Of a stretch of DNA of 6,311 nucleotides, positions 5,255 to 6,311 are shown piece after piece. Source of the DNA: Candidatus Uhrbacteria bacterium (lineage in GTDB: Bacteria; Patescibacteriota; Patescibacteriia; 2-12-FULL-60-25); assembly GCA_014728435.1 (NCBI GenBank), contig WJLP01000058.1, forward strand, positions 1 to 6,311, in the 5' to 3' direction. The position numbers and the translations under genes are program-made. The notes beneath the pieces are model-generated. The model worked only from the letters and a program-made list of their open reading frames with translations. It made no database searches and was not told the origin of the DNA. How positions within the stretch are numbered: the stretch's first letter is position 1; each line of letters opens with the position of its first letter.

Positions 5255-6311
5255 ATGAATATTAAAGCGATTAAGTTCTTTTGCTTCAGCATACCGATCA
5301 GTATCTTTGTTTTTGGTTTTTTCTTTGCTTTACCGGTCTTTGCGCAATTTCCCGATGTTTGCGAAGGGTTGGATCGGTATGTTCCGTCTCTCGCTGATCC
5401 GGACGCCGGCAAATGCCCGCCCGGACAAAATCAAATCAGCCCACCGAAAAAGGGTTGTCCGTCCGGGGAGCAACTAATGGGTTGCGGTAAAGAAGCTTTG
5501 GGCGCCAATATTCCGGTTTTCGGCTGTTGTGAAGAAGAGCCTCCCGCTAACATCACCAGATGTACCCCAAAAAGTGAGCGGGTCAACACCTGCGAAGCGG
5601 CCAGTAAAAATCCGAAACTATCCTACGAATGCCTGCCTATCGCGCAAAAACCCAAATGCGACAGCGTGGGCGGAGAGATGGTGCTAACCAACCCAACCAC
5701 CTATCCCGGCTGCGGCTCTACGGATCGTTGCTGTATTTCTGAAGTCTGCCCCGACCAACCGGCGGCGCCGGCCTCCGATGATGCGCCGGCTCAATCCGCT
5801 CCCTCTTCCTACACACTTACTAATCCTCTCGGCACAACCAGCTTAACCATAATCGCTCAAAGAGTAATCAACACCTTTTTGGGCATTGTCGGCGCTTTGG
5901 CGCTTATCGTCTTTATCTACGGCGGGGTCACCTACATAATTGCCGGCGGCAACGATCAGCGTGTGCAAAAAGCCAAAGACACTTTGCGCTATGGTGTAAT
6001 CGGTGTGTTCTTTATCATGTTCGCCTTTGTACTTACCGACACTTTCGTTAAACTCTGGACGGTTGATATCGGCCCGCCCACGGCACCCGGACCCGGAGAA
6101 TTCCTAAATCAGCCCACCGAGGCCGAACAAGAAGTGACAAGTTTAAAAGAACAGCAGGATGCCGCCCAGCAAGCCGAAAATGATGCCATAGCCGAAGCCA
6201 AGAAAAGCAAAACCGATGTCTGCGGCCAAACGCCCGCCACGCAAGGCTATTCTTGCATGACGCTGACAACCCAAGAACAAGCCAACTACGATTGCCTCAG
6301 CAGTTATTGCC
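5255..6311 (+). CDS. Large Cys-rich T4SS_pilin-domain precursor, 3' end cut by window edge
   Basis: Translation from the ATG at 5255 is open for 352 codons to the last base. Residues 1-30 are a signal peptide (cleavage likely at VFA-Q). The ectodomain holds a divergent Cys block (C54, C68, C77, C91, C92, ending IPVFGCC) and a second block (C113, SYECLP at 123-128, C135, DSVGG, YPGC at 150-153, CC at 159-160, C165) clearly homologous to that of the preceding gene. A Pro/Ala/Ser linker (166-185) leads to two membrane helices (about 205-231 and 246-268) with IYGGVTYIIAGG and QKAKDTLRYGVIG, matching the T4SS_pilin domain. A Pro/Gly hinge and a charged helix likely to form a coiled coil (289-320) follow, then the start of a third Cys block (C323, GYSCMT at 331-336, C347, C352). 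This is far larger than a simple VirB2 pilin. It begins 4 bases after the previous gene with no Shine-Dalgarno. Confidence 0.87.
   Translation, partial: MNIKAIKFFCFSIPISIFVFGFFFALPVFAQFPDVCEGLDRYVPSLADPDAGKCPPGQNQISPPKKGCPSGEQLMGCGKEALGANIPVFGCCEEEPPANITRCTPKSERVNTCEAASKNPKLSYECLPIAQKPKCDSVGGEMVLTNPTTYPGCGSTDRCCISEVCPDQPAAPASDDAPAQSAPSSYTLTNPLGTTSLTIIAQRVINTFLGIVGALALIVFIYGGVTYIIAGGNDQRVQKAKDTLRYGVIGVFFIMFAFVLTDTFVKLWTVDIGPPTAPGPGEFLNQPTEAEQEVTSLKEQQDAAQQAENDAIAEAKKSKTDVCGQTPATQGYSCMTLTTQEQANYDCLSSYC

Noticed and set aside
1..6311. tRNA, rRNA, CRISPR array or riboswitch
   Set aside because: No cloverleaf-like segment, conserved rRNA stretch or spaced direct-repeat array was seen; the repeats present are gapless heptamers or inverted arrays.

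Overview
The window looks like a chromosomal segment of an uncultivated bacterium of the Patescibacteria (Candidate Phyla Radiation) type. The evidence is tandem Cys-rich precursors carrying a TrbC/VirB2-like (T4SS_pilin) two-helix domain, a GxxExxY protein, short tandem repeats invading a housekeeping gene, and mostly Shine-Dalgarno-free starts. This is an inference from gene content; there is no rRNA or ribosomal protein to confirm it. TGA, TAA and TAG all end genes at sensible places, so the UGA-recoded Gracilibacteria/SR1 code does not apply.

Layout. (1) 1-1340, minus strand: the first 446 codons of a lipoprotein with a gingipain-like (peptidase C25) domain. It runs off the left edge and has an extended -10 promoter and a perfect AGGAGG. 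(2) 1341-1537: a divergent intergenic region ending in five tandem heptamers that run into the ychF start. (3) 1538-2650: ychF, a universal P-loop NTPase, with a G/C-rich palindromic repeat and a second five-copy heptamer array inside its reading frame. (4) 2646-3097: a compact cassette made of a GxxExxY (PDDEXK_3) gene fitted exactly between two 42-bp inverted arrays of AATC-core units. Its left edge supplies the ychF stop codon. (5) 3101-6311, plus strand: a probable transcription unit headed by a perfect extended -10 (TGCTATAAT). It holds a solute-binding lipoprotein, a Cys-rich pilin-domain precursor broken by an in-frame TAA, and a larger Cys-rich pilin-domain precursor that runs off the right edge.

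Apart from ychF and the cassette, every protein is predicted to be exported: a surface cysteine peptidase, a binding lipoprotein and two disulfide-type pilin-domain proteins. A joint role in surface attachment, macromolecule uptake or host interaction is plausible but is inference only. The observations most worth checking are the inverted-array cassette, the nonsense codon inside a conserved Cys module, and the repeats tolerated inside ychF.
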